This document shows positions 9,274-18,101 of a stretch of 22,722 bases of DNA, in pieces. The position numbers and the translations under genes are program-made. The notes under the pieces are model-generated. The model was not told where the DNA came from and ran no database searches. It was given only the letters and a program-made list of their open reading frames with translations. Every line of letters starts with the position of its first letter. The first letter of the stretch is position 1. Source of the stretch: Pleurobrachia bachei (lineage: Eukaryota > Ctenophora > Tentaculata > Cydippida > Pleurobrachiidae); NCBI GenBank assembly GCA_000695325.1, contig AVPN01000074.1:38895-61616 (forward strand). The letters are read 5' to 3'.

Positions 9274-11076
9274 ATGGTTGTTCTGAAGGTTTTTCCTTGG
9301 ACGACAACAGGGGAAAATGATAATCCTAAGAACGAGGGGACTGTCTCTCGACCCGGGACAACGCCCGGCGATGACCCCTTTCTATTTGGGTTCCAGGATC
9401 TCGCCAGCGACTACGTTCAGGTTTTACAGGAGAATGCCCGGCCACGTTGGTGCAGAATTCTCTGGTGGATTTTAGTCGCCGTGCTGGGAGCACTGACTGT
9501 CTTTATGGTGTACGAACTGTTGAGTGACTATTTTGCCTACGAATCGTTTAACACGGCCTCAACTGCATGGACTACTAAACTAGTCCTCCCTGCCATCACA
9601 ATATGTAGCACCAACTTCATTAACTACACAGACCTAAAACCTCAGTTAACCAGCTTCGGAGATACGGGGGAGTTCAAGTATATTGTGACACAAGTTCAGA
9701 AGCGGGTGGCTCAAGGCCGGGATCCTAGCATCGAGTTTAATTACCTACTCATATTTTTACAATCACGCAAACTTCTAATAATTGGATCTATCGATTACGT
9801 ATACGCAAACCACCTGTACGGGACATTTGTGGGAGAGTACGATTACACGTTTGCTGGCGCTGGAAAGCTCATAAGTTACAGTGAGTGGGATAGCCTACAA
9901 GGAATGACTCAGCTGGGGAGGTGTTTGGAAATTAACGATGATAAATCCTTTTATCAGACATATTACAGTGATTCAGCGGGGTTTACCATTGATGCGAGTG
10001 CAAACTTGGACGATTATCTCTTTGCCACACGGACACAGGGATTCAAGGTGTTCCTTCGAGGCCATGACGAAACTGTGATGATCGACCAGGGCGGATTTCT
10101 TGTTCAACCCGGAACGGAGACCTTCTTCAAGATCTCCGCTAAAAAGGCAAAACGGCTGGGATCACGATGGGGGACGTGTCGGAATGTGCCAAGCGCGTAC
10201 TCCAAGTACGGAAATGACTCCAATCCGCATTATGAGACGGTACGGGAATGTCTCCAGCGACAAAGAATTGATCTGTACGCAAAGAAGTGTAGCTGTATGC
10301 CGTGGTACTTTGTGAGTCGGATGAAAACACTAGCAAGAGAGGAGGTGCTCGACAAACTGATAGAGAAGATTGAAGCTGGAGATGATAATACCACTGACAG
10401 TCATGAAGACCATGATAGAAAACGCAGACAAACAAAGTTTCGGAATAACGTCCGAGTACCAAAACATCATGGAAAGAAGTCAAAAGGAGACAAGGATCAC
10501 AGGCAAAAGAGGGATACAGTTGACGACACGACAACACCATGGTATGATACTTACACCACCACCCAGCCAACTTCGGGAACTCCCTTTTGGTCGGATCCGG
10601 AGTACAGTACGTACACCTGTTCCTACGCTGAGCTCCTCATCTGCGAGGCCTACATAGAGGAGGAAATAGCTAACGGACACATTGTCATGGAGGATTGCCC
10701 TGAGCCGTGTGAGTATTTAGAGTGGGACGCTGAGGTTGCATCCTCCAGTTTCCCGCCCTCTGAGCAGTACTACAACGAGTACATCAAGGACGACTGGTAC
10801 ATTGAGGCAAATACCTCATACAGCTACGCAAAAGAAAACTTTGCAAGAATCCACATATACTATGATGATCTAAAGACAACCACCAACGAACAGGTAAAGG
10901 CTTACGAAATTCAAAACTTTATTGCTGAGTTTGGAGGCACCGTGGACTTGTTTATTGGATTCTCTTTCTTCACTGTCTTTCAACTCATGGAGATTGGTGT
11001 TGCATTCTGCTTTTACAACTGCCATAAACGAAGAAAATCCGTAAATGCTACAAAAGCAGCTACTCCTAAGGTTTAA
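9274..11076 (+). CDS. DEG/ENaC-family sodium channel subunit, single exon
   Basis: A 600-residue trimeric cation-channel subunit of the plasma membrane. Features in order: cytoplasmic N-terminus; TM1 about 61-83 (CRILWWILVAVLGALTVFMVY); the post-TM1 family motif LVLPAITICSTNF at 103-115; a large ectodomain with paired cysteines (C302, C326, C339/C341 in the CSCMPWYF motif, then C449, C457, C475, C479); the pre-TM2 and TM2 segment from about 550; and the selectivity-filter G-x-S as GFS at 562-564 in FGGTVDLFIGFSFFTVF. Sequons include N117, N314, N372 and N513. The usual N-terminal His-Gly gating motif is not evident (FG near 38-39). No PPxY occurs in the short C-tail. Furin-type sites RKRR (382-385) and RQKR (410-413) bracket a basic tract. 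A TAG directly precedes the ATG in frame, fixing the start within this exon. Length is typical of the family. Ligand and subtype (peptide, acid or constitutive) cannot be told. Confidence 0.95.
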   Translation: MVVLKVFPWTTTGENDNPKNEGTVSRPGTTPGDDPFLFGFQDLASDYVQVLQENARPRWCRILWWILVAVLGALTVFMVYELLSDYFAYESFNTASTAWTTKLVLPAITICSTNFINYTDLKPQLTSFGDTGEFKYIVTQVQKRVAQGRDPSIEFNYLLIFLQSRKLLIIGSIDYVYANHLYGTFVGEYDYTFAGAGKLISYSEWDSLQGMTQLGRCLEINDDKSFYQTYYSDSAGFTIDASANLDDYLFATRTQGFKVFLRGHDETVMIDQGGFLVQPGTETFFKISAKKAKRLGSRWGTCRNVPSAYSKYGNDSNPHYETVRECLQRQRIDLYAKKCSCMPWYFVSRMKTLAREEVLDKLIEKIEAGDDNTTDSHEDHDRKRRQTKFRNNVRVPKHHGKKSKGDKDHRQKRDTVDDTTTPWYDTYTTTQPTSGTPFWSDPEYSTYTCSYAELLICEAYIEEEIANGHIVMEDCPEPCEYLEWDAEVASSSFPPSEQYYNEYIKDDWYIEANTSYSYAKENFARIHIYYDDLKTTTNEQVKAYEIQNFIAEFGGTVDLFIGFSFFTVFQLMEIGVAFCFYNCHKRRKSVNATKAATPKV

Positions 11077-11125
11077 TTTCCATTTCGCATATCCACGGAA
11101 GTGATGTGATAAACAGTACAAAATG

Positions 11126-11385
11126 TAAAGTCGGATTTTTTGAAGTTGTCACCCCCCTTTTGTCGCGCGGCGTTTTTATTTGCGCGTCGGAATCTTGTTT
11201 TGGCTCTCACGCCTTTGTTTCTTGGCCAATTTGGTCAAACCAAAGTTTTACGGACTCCCAAAATTATGCTCTTTCCGGTGATATCCGGTTTTTTGCCGAA
11301 AAGTGAGAGCAAGTGGGGGCTGTCACGCGCAAATACGACGCCGCGCGACAAAAGGGGGGTGACAACTTCAAAAAATCCGACTTTA
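11126..11385. mobile_element. Fold-back MITE, TAAAGTCGG family, full copy
   Basis: The ends are near-perfect inverted repeats of roughly 45 bp: TAAAGTCGGATTTTTTGAAG at the left and its complement at the right, continuing through a G-run and a CGCCGCGCGACAAAA block. The interior also pairs (GCGCGTCGG..; CACGCGCAAATACGACG). It starts 50 bp after the ENaC stop and is likely part of that gene's 3' UTR. Relatives lie at 12133-12229 and 20231-20466. No protein is encoded; a terminal TA may be the target duplication. Confidence 0.85.
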
Positions 11386-11728
11386 GCTGTAGTTTATAGT
11401 CTGATTTTAAATAACTGTCAGACCATATCTCCAGTTCCTGATAAGATAAAGAATTGAAAGATAAATCTCATTTGTTGTCAGTGGATCAATTATCCCAATC
11501 TTAAAGTCACACCCATAAGGGTTCAGATCTCCGATCTCCATGGCTAGACCTCTCCATAGCGCCATACAGATAAATCTCATCGACATTGCATAGGGCAGCC
11601 CCAATCCCCATCATTACATTGGATCCATTGCATCCTATATTCGCTTCGCGAATAATAGGATCCCGCCCTGTCCACTGCATAAACTCGCGTGCGCGCAATA
11701 AAAGCACACTTTTCAGCAGTGAGAGAGC

Positions 11729-11789
11729 GGAAGCCTGTATGTGAGATCGATCTCGGTCGCTGCGCGACCTCGATCTCACTCAGGCTTCC
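11729..11789. repeat. Near-perfect inverted repeat (hairpin)
   Basis: GGAAGCCTG..GTGAGATCGA..GGTCGC on the left pairs with GCGACC..CGATCTCAC..CAGGCTTCC on the right with almost no loop. Arms are about 28-30 bp. It could be the tip of another fold-back element. No gene assignment. Confidence 0.8.
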
Positions 11790-12074
11790 ATGTAGCCAAA
11801 TCATTACACAATTGCCATGTCTGCTGTCAGGCCAATGCTCTGACCACAGTTCTCGCGCGCTCCGCGTGCAGAACAGGGTCAGGAGCTATTGTCGGATGAC
11901 GTCACGTTAGTGATCTCTGGGGATCACTGAACACGCGCAAATATGTGAACGCGCTTTTAAATCGGTGACGCCGCGCTCATATTGAACCCATTGGTGAAAT
12001 TTTCACTGAAAAAAGTCAGAAAAGTTTTTGAAAAAGTTTTATAAAACGTGTTCCAAAAATGATTGACAAGAAAA

Positions 12075-12132
12075 NNNNNNNNNNNNNNNNNNNNNNNNNN
12101 NNNNNNNNNNNNNNNNNNNNNNNNNNNNNNNN
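12075..12132. other. Assembly gap (58 N)
   Basis: A run of undetermined bases. It begins right at the broken edge of a MITE copy, which is what is expected when a strong hairpin stops sequencing or assembly. Confidence 1.
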
Positions 12133-12229
12133 AGAAACAAAGGCGTGAGAGCCAAAACAAGATTCCGACGCGCAAATAAAAACTCGCGCGTCACCCAGGG
12201 GGGTGACAACTTCAAAAAATCCGACTTTA
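12133..12229. mobile_element. Partial MITE, TAAAGTCGG family, adjoining the gap
   Basis: The sequence from AGAAACAAAGGCGTGAGAGCC to the terminal TCCGACTTTA is the reverse complement of the left half of the 11126-11385 element, with a small change in the GC-rich arm. The other half is missing or hidden by the gap. Confidence 0.85.
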
Positions 12230-12974
12230 CCTATGTTTTACAGAAACCATTTAAAATTTTAATTTTATAAAATTAATTGTTTTCGTGAATGAGCTTGAAT
12301 GGATTATGAGACGTCTCTGGGATGCCGTAACGAAGCCTCAAGCCTGCGGCCTGAAGTTGGGATTTGGCAAAATCTATATCTGAGGTATATCTCTGGTTCC
12401 TGGTAAGATAAGGATTTCAAATTTGGAGATTAGGAAGAACTCAACATGTTCTTCATCCAAATTTTAGGTCTTTATCTTTTTTTCAGGGTTGGGACGCCGG
12501 AATGTATCACAAATGTCAAAAAGGGTGTGTGTTTTTGGCATATGCTACAGGCCCTTTTTGCGGTGTGGCGCGGCGGCGCAAACGAGGGGATTGTAGCGCA
12601 TTCCAATGTGTGTTTTTAAAAAAACAGACAAACACGTAACTTTTTATTTCAGGATCACATATCATGAAGAAGGTGCCGCGCAGACATTTTTTCAACGCAA
12701 CACAGAGCAAACACAAAATTGGTGCGCGTTACATCAAACGCTATGTCTCAGCGCGCGACAGGAACAAGAAATGAGTCTCCGCGCGTTACGAAAAGTGACA
12801 TTAACAACATCAACTCCCATGACACCACATACGTCATACAATAAACAAAGGTGAAAGGCTAGATCTGGGGATGAACTGTATTGTAGCACCCATGACATAA
12901 TACAATGTAGATTTATAAGGTAAACTCTTGGTTTATTGGTTCAAGAAAATATCTAATAATAAAAATAATAAATA

Positions 12975-13138
12975 CAGAGTCGGATCACGATTGAACGGCA
13001 CCCTCGGGCCTCGGGGGAATTGTTATGTTCTAACCCTAGGCAACGGGGAACATGTTTTGTCCGTTAAATTGAGGTGACCGCTAAATCGGGGTCAATCCTG
13101 TCGTTAAATCGGAGTGCTGTGAAATCGGGGACCGACTG
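12975..13138. mobile_element. Tigger/pogo-like MITE, older copy
   Basis: The element is bounded by TA dinucleotides and starts CAGAGTCGG..CACGATT and ends GAAATCGGGGACCGACTG. This matches, with many differences, the better-preserved element at 20715-20886. Its right half (from 13088) is part of the segment duplicated at 15226. Confidence 0.7.
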
Positions 13139-14954
13139 TAATATATGTGATATATCTAAACGACATTTCATGCCTTATCCTCAAGATGTAATAAACTAGA
13201 TAAAAATAAAGTATAAAAATAAATTTCTTTAACTTCCTATCATCCTTTAACACATAACTAAATGTGAAACCAAAGCACTAAAACTATTGATATCACACCA
13301 TTAAATCCGTGAGCTATCACCCTTCACTACATCGTCGTAGCTAGGAGGAGGGGGTAAATTGTCCCCCGAGTTATCAATAACCAAGTCCCCATATTGTGGT
13401 GGTCCCGCATAAATCGGCCCAGCTGATAAAGTTAGTGAAACGGGAGATGAGTTTCGTGGAGGGACGGTAGGTTCTGCCGATGCAGAGCGTTGTCTCTCCT
13501 GTATAGGAGGATCAGCTGCTACTACTGCAGAGACACGTCGCTGTCTCCGTCTCTCTGTGATATTAGGAGAGGACGGAGGAGAGTTTTGTGTACACGATTT
13601 GCACTTGGAAATCAGAGCGGTTATCAGCCACTTGAGCAGCCAGAAAATGGGGAACAAAAACGATCCTTTTTTACTGTAAAAAGAGGGGGGTTTGGTTAGT
13701 TAATTTAGTATTAACATGGGTTTAGTTAATTTAACATACATGGTTAGGGTCGATTCAGCCCATACTACCCCGCCTATAACTATCTGAGGTCAGACCCTCA
13801 GTTACCAAATGGCAGATGTTTCTGGCGCATTAGGCCGTGGAAATTGGAAAATACACCGTGACTAATTAATTCCTGGAAACTCCAATTAGAAACACAGGAA
13901 TCGACCAAATCAGAAAATACTAGTCCCTGATTGGCTAATAACCAGTCACGTGACCTAAATAACGAGTTCTGATTGGTCGGTTCCGGTCGGTTACTTACAA
14001 TGCATCATCCTCGTCCGGTACATTTTTCCCAAAAAAGTCAGCAGGGATCCTTACAAGTGGAACATACAGCGCCAGATGGGTCAAATACAACACCATTACT
14101 CCAAAATGACTAATTTGCCTGAAAAAGGGTGTTTTGAATATTTGTATGTGGACATTTTAGGGATTAAAACACCTTTGTATCATGTTTTATTTAACAGAGT
14201 CGGTGATCCGTCGGTGATCCGATCAGCTAGAACATAATTTTCAAGATGTCTATTTTCTAAGTGGAACCGAAGAATATAACACACTGTTCAACAGTTCGAT
14301 TCCAACAGTGACATAGCTTACCTGAAAATAGAATCAGAATCATCCACTTTAGTCACAACCAAGGAAGCCACGAGGTGAAGAAATATAGCTAATCCAAAGA
14401 ATGCCGACAGGTAATAATTGGGTTTCTAGAAATGAAAATTTGGATTAAGGAATGAAAATTAGGTTCTGAAAATTTCTACAATAGGGGAGCTGGACGCTAA
14501 AACCATTCGTAGCGAACTCGAGATTTCAGCCGTTTAATTTAGACCTGGAGTCCGTTACTGCGACCCATCATAACTTGTCACATAGTGATTAGAAGATTCT
14601 TGCCTTGAAGTGTAGGTAGAGGTAACTCGTAGATGTTTGGTAGGAACACTCAAACCAATCCATGTCGGTGAAGTTAAGCTTTACTGTTCCAGTAGTGGCA
14701 ATTATCTAAAAAAAGCAACAGTTCAGCACCTTCTAGGAATATAATAGATCCTGTTTCAGATCGGGATCGAGTCAATGATTTCAGCGGTGTCAAAAATCCC
14801 ATGATTACTTACCAGTTCTGGAATTTCAGCTGCTAGTTGTGTATTTATCTCTGCTTGAATATCCGGCCACTCACACTGTATCAAAGCTTCATCAGTCCCA
14901 TCGTCAAAAATTGTCGCCTAAACAAAACTATTTAAAAACTATTATTTCTTTTAA
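13088..14954 (-). repeat. Recent segmental duplication, copy 1 (holds gene A)
   Basis: This 1.87-kb segment is nearly identical, introns included, to 15226-17085. It begins inside the MITE at 12975-13138 and ends in the intron upstream of exon 3 at TTCTTTTAA, where a short AAT microsatellite follows. High identity in intron sequence means a recent event. Confidence 0.92.
13301..14917 (-). CDS. Gene A: PPxY four-TM protein, exons 3-7 only
   Basis: Exons 14917-14813, 14705-14604, 14425-14322, 14118-13999 and 13673-13301 are equal in length and phase to exons 3-7 of gene B, and every splice site is intact. It encodes the second half of the ectodomain, TM2 (NYYLSAFFGLAIFLHLVASL), TM3, TM4 (FLFPIFWLLKWLITALI), PPQY, PPPPSY and a terminal SSRI. 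Exons 1 and 2 (first TM and first half of the ectodomain) are absent from the 0.5 kb upstream, so it cannot make a family-like protein alone. The exon 2/3 junction is phase 0, so exons 1-2 of gene B, which lies upstream on the same strand, could splice to these exons. Exon 4 has lost one N-glycosylation site (IAT for NAT). It could be an alternative 3' cassette or a dying duplicate; the open frames argue that it is young or still used. Not recognised as a named family. Confidence 0.72.
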
Positions 14955-15225
14955 TAATAATAATAATAATATCCGTATTTGTATACACGCTCATATCATA
15001 TAGGTTACTAGAAAAAAACCTAGTTAGCTACACGACAATCAGAGCGGTTCACCATTACTAATATATCTAGAGTATAAAATTAAAATAATGTTCTTAGTCC
15101 AAATTAAACGTCCGGTGCTCTGATGGTCAAAACCTAACTTAATTTGTAAACACAGAAACACAAACACAGCAGTCACACACTGTCTCTCACACTTCCTCCA
15201 CCTTGCCACCTCGAATCCCAAAGGT
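14955..15225. other. Spacer between duplicated segments
   Basis: Starts with a short AAT microsatellite (about 14953-14971) and then 250 bp of unique AT-rich sequence. No exon 1 or exon 2 of the family was found in it on either strand, and no promoter signal was recognised. Confidence 0.6.
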
Positions 15226-17085
15226 GGGTCAATCCTGTCGTTAAATCGGAGTGCTGTGAAATCGGGGACCGACTGTAATATATGTGATATATCTAAACGA
15301 CATTTCATGCCTTATCCTCAAGATGTAATAAACTAGATAAAAATAAAGTATAAAAATAAAGTTCTTAATCTGCCTATCATCCTTAATTATGAAACCAAAG
15401 GACTAAAACTATTAATATCACAATACTCCATTTAAACCCGTGAGCTATCACCCTTCACTACATCGTCGTAGCTAGGAGGAGGAGGTAAATTGTCCCCCGA
15501 GTTATCAATAACCAAGTCCCCATATTGTGGTGGTCCCGCATCAATCGGCCCAGCTGATAAAGTTAGTGAAACGGGAGAGGAGTTTCGTGGAGGGACAGTA
15601 TGTTCTGCCGATGCAGAGCGTTGTCTCTCCTGTACAGGGGGATCAGCTGCTACTACTGCAGAGACACGTCGCTGTCTCCGTCTCTCTGTGATATTAGGAG
15701 AGGACGGTGGAGAGTTGGAGGTACACGATTTGCACTTGGAAATTAGAGTGGTTATCAGCCACTTGAGCAGCCAGAAAATGGGGAACAAAAACGATCCTTT
15801 TTTACTGAAAAAAGAGGGGGGGTTGGTTAGTTAATTTAGTATTAACATGGGATTAGTTAATTTAACATACGTGGTTAGGGTCGATTCAGCCCATACTACC
15901 CCACCTATAAATGTTTGAGATCAGACCCTCAGTTACCAAATGCCGGCTCTTTCTGGCTAATTATATCATACAAAATACACCGTGGCTGTGGCTAATTAAT
16001 TCCTGGAAACCTCAATTGGAATACTCAGGAATTGACCAAATCAGAAAATACTAGTCCCTGATTGGCTAATAACCAGTCACGTGACCTAAATAACGAGTTC
16101 TGATTGGTCGGTTCCGGTCGGTTACTTACAATGCATCATCCTCGTCCGGTACATTTTTCCCAAAAAAGTCAGCAGGGATCCTTACAAGTGGAACATACAG
16201 CGCCAGATGGGTCAAATACAACACCATTACTCCAAAATGACTAATTTGCCTGAAAAAGGGTGTTTTGAATATTTGTATGTGGACATTTTAGGGATTAAAA
16301 CACCTTTGTATCATGTTTTATTTAACAGAGTCGGTGATCCGTCGGTGATCCGATCAGCTAGAACATAATTTTCAAGATGTCTATTTTCTAAGTGGAACCG
16401 AAGAATATAACACACTGTTCAACAGTTCGATTCCAACAGTGACATAGCTTACCTGAAAATAGAATCAGATTCGTCAACTTTAGTCACAACCAAGGAAGCC
16501 ACGAGGTGAAGAAATATAGCTAATCCAAAGAATGCCGACAGGTAATAATTGGGTTTCTAGAAATGAAAATTTGGATTAAGGAATGAAAATTAGGTTCTGA
16601 AAATTTCTACAATAGGGGAGCTGGACGCTAAAACCATTCGTAGCGAACTCGAGATTTCAGCCGTTTAATTTAGACCTGGAGTCCGTTACTGCGACCCATC
16701 ATAACTTGTCACATAGTGATTAGAAGATTCTTGCCTTGAAGTGTAGGTAGAGGTAACTCGTAGATGTTTGGTAGGAACACTCAAACCAATCCATGTCGGT
16801 GAAGTTAAGCTTTACTGTTCCAGTAGTGGCATTTATCTAAAAAAAAAGCAACAGTTCAGCACCTTCTAGGAATAATAGATCCTGTTTCAGATCGGGATCG
16901 AGTCAATGATTTCAGCGGTGTCAAAAATCCCATGATTACTTACCAGTTCTGGAATTTCAGCTGCTAGTTGTGTATTTATCTCTGCTTGAATATCTGGCCA
17001 CTCACACTGTATCAAAGCTTCATCAGTACCATCGTCAAAAATTGTCGCCTAAACAAAACTATTTAAAAATTATTATTTCTTTTAA
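15226..17085 (-). repeat. Recent segmental duplication, copy 2 (3' part of gene B)
   Basis: Partner of 13088-14954. It opens with the right half of the Tigger-like MITE only (ending 15275), so the duplication boundary cut inside that element. It ends in intron 2 of gene B. Confidence 0.92.
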
Positions 17086-17650
17086 ACAAAATTCTTTGTA
17101 AAAGACGTTCCATCGTGTAAGGGGAAACTAAAAACCAAAAAATGTTCGGCCCCAAACACTGCCACTACCTTATTGTCGCTGTCGACATGGTCCTTGTTGA
17201 CATAAAGCCCTGTGTAAGAGCTGACTTTGTAGCCGAAATAGGTCACGTTACGGAAATAAGCTGTGATGACTGGAACATAGTACTCTTCAAAACTTCCCTC
17301 GCACCACAATTTAGTCCACGATACATTTGTTACCTTGCATGACCCGTTTTTGATGTTTGCTGAAACAAGGCATTTTTACTAATTAATAGTATTATTCCTG
17401 GCCACTTTTTGTTTTGCATCTATATTCTAGGCCCTGACCACAATTATATATGACAAATATCCCATAGGACCCTAGTCCCTAGACTCTAGGGCCCTAGGGG
17501 ATATTTCTCATATATTGTGGTCAGATGTCAGAATGATGCAGTCTACTTACAATATTTATTTATTGGGTTGATGAAAATCACTCCAGTGGCTATGAGAGAA
17601 GCAAGGGTGGCAGTTATAAAGAGTCGTGCGAGGAAAACCTTACCAAACAT
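15432..17650 (-). CDS. Gene B: PPxY four-TM membrane protein, complete
   Basis: Seven exons: 17650-17551, 17359-17169, 17048-16944, 16836-16735, 16556-16453, 16249-16130, 15804-15432; 1095 bases, 364 residues. TM1 is about 7-27 (LARLFITATLASLIATGVIF). The ectodomain has cysteines in NGSCK, WTKLWCEG, LIQCEW and WFECSY, conserved in gene C and probably two disulfides, plus sequons including NVS, NVT, NAT and NFT. TM2 is about 170-191, TM3 lies in exon 6 (FGVMVLYLTHLALYVPLV) and TM4 in exon 7 (FLFPIFWLLKWLITALI). The cytoplasmic tail has a Ser/Arg-rich stretch, PPQY (332-335), PPSY (350-353) and the end SSRV, a class I PDZ ligand. PPxY motifs bind WW domains such as those of Nedd4 ligases. Intron 4 begins with GC instead of GT (AAG/GCAAGA). 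Start chosen by agreement with gene C (KVFLAR). Claudin-like features were considered but do not fit. Family unrecognised. Confidence 0.85.
17434..17524. mobile_element. Small fold-back MITE in gene B intron 1
   Basis: CTGACCACAATTATATATGA at the left and its near complement ending TTGTGGTCAG at the right, with AAATATCCC blocks and a CTAG-rich centre. Entirely palindromic, about 90 bp. The ends are clean, but no target duplication was identified. Confidence 0.75.
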
Positions 17651-18101
17651 AACAACATCATGTACCCATCTTAAATCATTTTCCCTGCCTATAGGAGATA
17701 TAAATGTTGTTAATAGGGGGAGGGGGTCGACCCATTTTTGACCCCTTTTTTGGTGTTACCATCATGTGAAAGCCCGTAGAGTGCCGGACCAGATGGATAT
17801 GAGTACCCTACTATGGGTGATCGATAAACGTTCGATAAACGATAGTTTTCGATGGTACCCTGTAGCGATGCACACACCTGTCAAAAGGGCAATCTTCTGT
17901 CTTTTATGAGACAAATTTCACTGAAAAGAGCCCACATGTGCACAACACGCCAGTTTTGATGTCAAAACACAAAAATACTGTAATTCATGATAGTTTAACT
18001 GCAATCTGTCTACAAATTCTATATTATATACAAACATTTACCAGTAAATAAAAATGTACCAATTCTAAAATACATCAATATCTTATCAATTATCATTCCA
18101 T
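17651..18101. other. Intergenic region between genes B and C
   Basis: 450 bp between the stop of gene C and the start of gene B, on the same strand. It must hold the gene B promoter and the gene C 3' end. There is a GACCC/GGGTC inverted pair near 17728-17742 (GGGTCGACCCATTTTTGACCCC) and a GATAAACG direct repeat near 17820-17840. No core promoter element was identified. Confidence 0.5.

Larger units (their letters stand above)
11077..12974. other. Intergenic region with MITEs, hairpins and an assembly gap
   Basis: About 1.9 kb with no convincing gene. It holds a complete fold-back MITE (11126-11385), a partial inverted-orientation copy (12133-12229), a hairpin (11729-11789) and a gap. Two similar stretches, around 11411-11456 and 12386-12412 (ATATCTC..GTTCCTG.TAAGATAA), suggest further shared repeat sequence. 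Another hairpin lies near 12418-12466 (GAAGAAC..GTTCTTC). An AATAAA at 11697-11702 is one possible ENaC poly(A) signal but is 620 bp past the stop. Confidence 0.6.

Noticed and set aside
9114-9320. ORF overlapping the ENaC start in another frame
   Set aside because: Different frame from the channel, with no domain; at most 5' UTR.
10139-10570. 143-residue antisense ORF within the ENaC gene
   Set aside because: It is a shadow of a conserved channel-coding region, with no supporting features.
13301-13657. Stand-alone 118-residue proteins beginning MFPIFWLL (also 15432-15788)
   Set aside because: The reading frame extends upstream to a strong splice acceptor and joins in phase to a preceding TM exon, so this is the last exon of a longer gene and the Met is internal.
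15490-15834. Plus-strand ORFs opposite the PPxY exons (also 18160-18462)
   Set aside because: They are antisense shadows of a low-complexity proline/serine exon, without start context or family match.
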